DNA from: Metabacillus niabensis
Lineage (GTDB): Bacteria > Bacillota > Bacilli > Bacillales > Bacillaceae
DNA length: 64,000 nt
NCBI RefSeq assembly: GCF_020524345.1
Contig: NZ_JAIVLH010000013.1
Location: 1-64,000 of the forward strand
Reading direction: 5' to 3'
Shown: in pieces, positions 63,043-64,000 of the stretch
Position numbering within the stretch: the stretch's first letter is position 1
Layout of the letters: every line of letters starts with the position of its first letter
Made by a program: the position numbers and the translations under genes
Notes under the pieces: model-generated
Seen by the model: only the letters and a program-made list of their open reading frames with translations
What the model was told of the DNA's origin: nothing
Databases searched by the model: none

Positions 63043-64000
63043 ATGAGCTTAGAGAAAAAAGATCTAGCAATCGGGGTGGATTTAGGAGGAACAAAACTAT
63101 TAGTAGCGCTCATCTCGGTTGATGGTAAGGTAATCAGAGAACTGGAATGCAAAACGTCTATACACGATTCAAATCATATTTCATTTACTCTAGTTAACGC
63201 GATTACACAATTAATCGACCATGTAGATAGGAGTAGATTAAGAGGAATTGGCGTTGCTTCGGCGGGTGTCATAGATTCGAAGCGACAGAAAGTAGTCTAT
63301 GCCAATAATTTAGGGTTGGAAAACTATCCGATTGGAGCCTTACTTGAAGGTCACTTTCACCTTCCTGTTCGTGTTTGTAATGACGCGAATTCCGCCGCCA
63401 TTGCCGAATGGATTTGGGGTGCAGGTATTGGTAAAAGAAATCTTATCTATATTACCGTAAGCACCGGCATTGGAGCGGGAATCATTAGCGACGGCAAACT
63501 GATAACTGGAATCCATGATAGTGCCGGTGAATTTGGACACATCACCATCGTTCATAAAGGTGAACGGTGTGTATGTGGAAACAGAGGTTGTTTAGAGCGG
63601 TATGCTTCAGGAACAGCACTTGCAAGGCTGGCAAATCAACGACTAAAGAATTCCACCAGCCTGCTGCATGATCTTAAAACACGATCAACAATAACAAATA
63701 AAGAGATCGCGATAGCTGCTGAAAAAGGTGATTCTTTTTCGATCTCATTACTTCATGAAGTTGGTGAATACTTGGGAGCGGGTGTAACAAGCTTAATCCA
63801 TTTATTCAATACCGAGGCCATCGTCTTTGGAGGTGGAATTATGAATATGTCTGACTTTATTCTACCAACAGTTGAAGAATATGTAAGGGGTAATAGTATC
63901 ACTCAAATGAGTAGAGATGTTGTGATAAGCAAAACTGTGTTAGGGAAAAGAGCAGGTGTGATGGGAGCATCAGGTTTATTTTTTCTAAATGAAGGAACTG
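63043..64000 (+). CDS. ROK family sugar kinase, cut by the window end
   Basis: At least 319 codons from ATG 63043 behind AGGAGGATAC, with no stop before the window ends. LAIGVDLGGTKLLVALISVDGKV is the phosphate-binding loop. CNDANSAAIAEWIWGAG carries the catalytic Asp, and VSTGIGAGIISDGKLITG, HDSAGEFGHITIV and the zinc motif CVCGNRGCLERYASG follow. Unlike the repressor at 58516 it has the full ATP loop and no DNA-binding domain, so it should phosphorylate the imported sugar. Confidence 0.9.
   Translation, partial: MSLEKKDLAIGVDLGGTKLLVALISVDGKVIRELECKTSIHDSNHISFTLVNAITQLIDHVDRSRLRGIGVASAGVIDSKRQKVVYANNLGLENYPIGALLEGHFHLPVRVCNDANSAAIAEWIWGAGIGKRNLIYITVSTGIGAGIISDGKLITGIHDSAGEFGHITIVHKGERCVCGNRGCLERYASGTALARLANQRLKNSTSLLHDLKTRSTITNKEIAIAAEKGDSFSISLLHEVGEYLGAGVTSLIHLFNTEAIVFGGGIMNMSDFILPTVEEYVRGNSITQMSRDVVISKTVLGKRAGVMGASGLFFLNEGT

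Overview
The window looks like chromosomal DNA of a low-GC, Gram-positive, endospore-forming Bacillaceae. Purine-rich Shine-Dalgarno sequences precede most genes and TTG/GTG starts are common. There are spore-germination receptor genes, a YhcN/YlaJ-type sporulation lipoprotein, Bacillus-type pairs (paiA-paiB, yoaS-yozG) and an anaerobic cobalamin operon ordered as in the Bacillus megaterium type. The genus cannot be fixed from the sequence alone. No rRNA, tRNA or CRISPR array was seen.

Layout. 1-9.7 kb is an accessory-looking stretch: the end of an IS3-type element cutting a DUF3231 gene, small membrane proteins, several GNAT acetyltransferases, an orphan GerB-type permease, a MarR-paiA-paiB operon with two matched operators, and a TetR gene whose operator also sits in front of a serine-hydrolase gene broken by an in-frame stop. 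9.8-15.0 kb holds a cobalamin riboswitch with terminator followed by a five-gene NikABCDE/Cnt-type ABC importer. 15.1-29.1 kb holds a second cobalamin riboswitch with terminator followed by a tightly overlapped cobalamin operon: cbiH60, J, C, D, ET, L, F, G, A, sirC, cobA, a nitroreductase-like gene, an unassigned methyltransferase and a ferredoxin-CbiX fusion with a six-histidine tail. Together these cover every step from uroporphyrinogen III to cobyrinic acid a,c-diamide by the early-cobalt route. The importer under the same kind of riboswitch probably supplies cobalt.

29.3-33.6 kb is a spore-germination receptor operon on the minus strand (A, C, B order) beside a frameshifted small membrane gene. 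33.8-49.5 kb is mixed: a GrpB-family protein, an ECF sigma factor with its DUF4179 anti-sigma factor, GNATs, a WYL regulator divergent from a DHFR-like reductase, several decayed genes (DinB, DUF421, a GPH-family transporter), an alpha/beta hydrolase, yoaS-yozG, and a PadR-DUF1700-DUF4097 operon with two palindromic operators. 49.6-51.9 kb encodes a nuclease-helicase fusion of the XPD/DinG type.

52.1-58.1 kb is the most distinctive locus: a heterocycloanthracin/sonorensin-type thiazole/oxazole-modified peptide cluster. It has a 100-residue precursor, an ocin-ThiF-like leader-binding protein, a YcaO cyclodehydratase and a tandem SagB-type dehydrogenase. The precursor core joins a run of Cys-aromatic-Ser/Asn triplets to a Gly-Gly-Arg-Cys block. 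No exporter or immunity gene is adjacent.

58.3 kb to the end is a carbohydrate operon: a cre-like site on the promoter, a ROK repressor, a lipoprotein solute-binding protein, two MalF/MalG-type permeases and a ROK sugar kinase that runs off the window. Several genes are disrupted by single-base changes. Some of these lie in homopolymers and could be sequencing errors rather than real decay.
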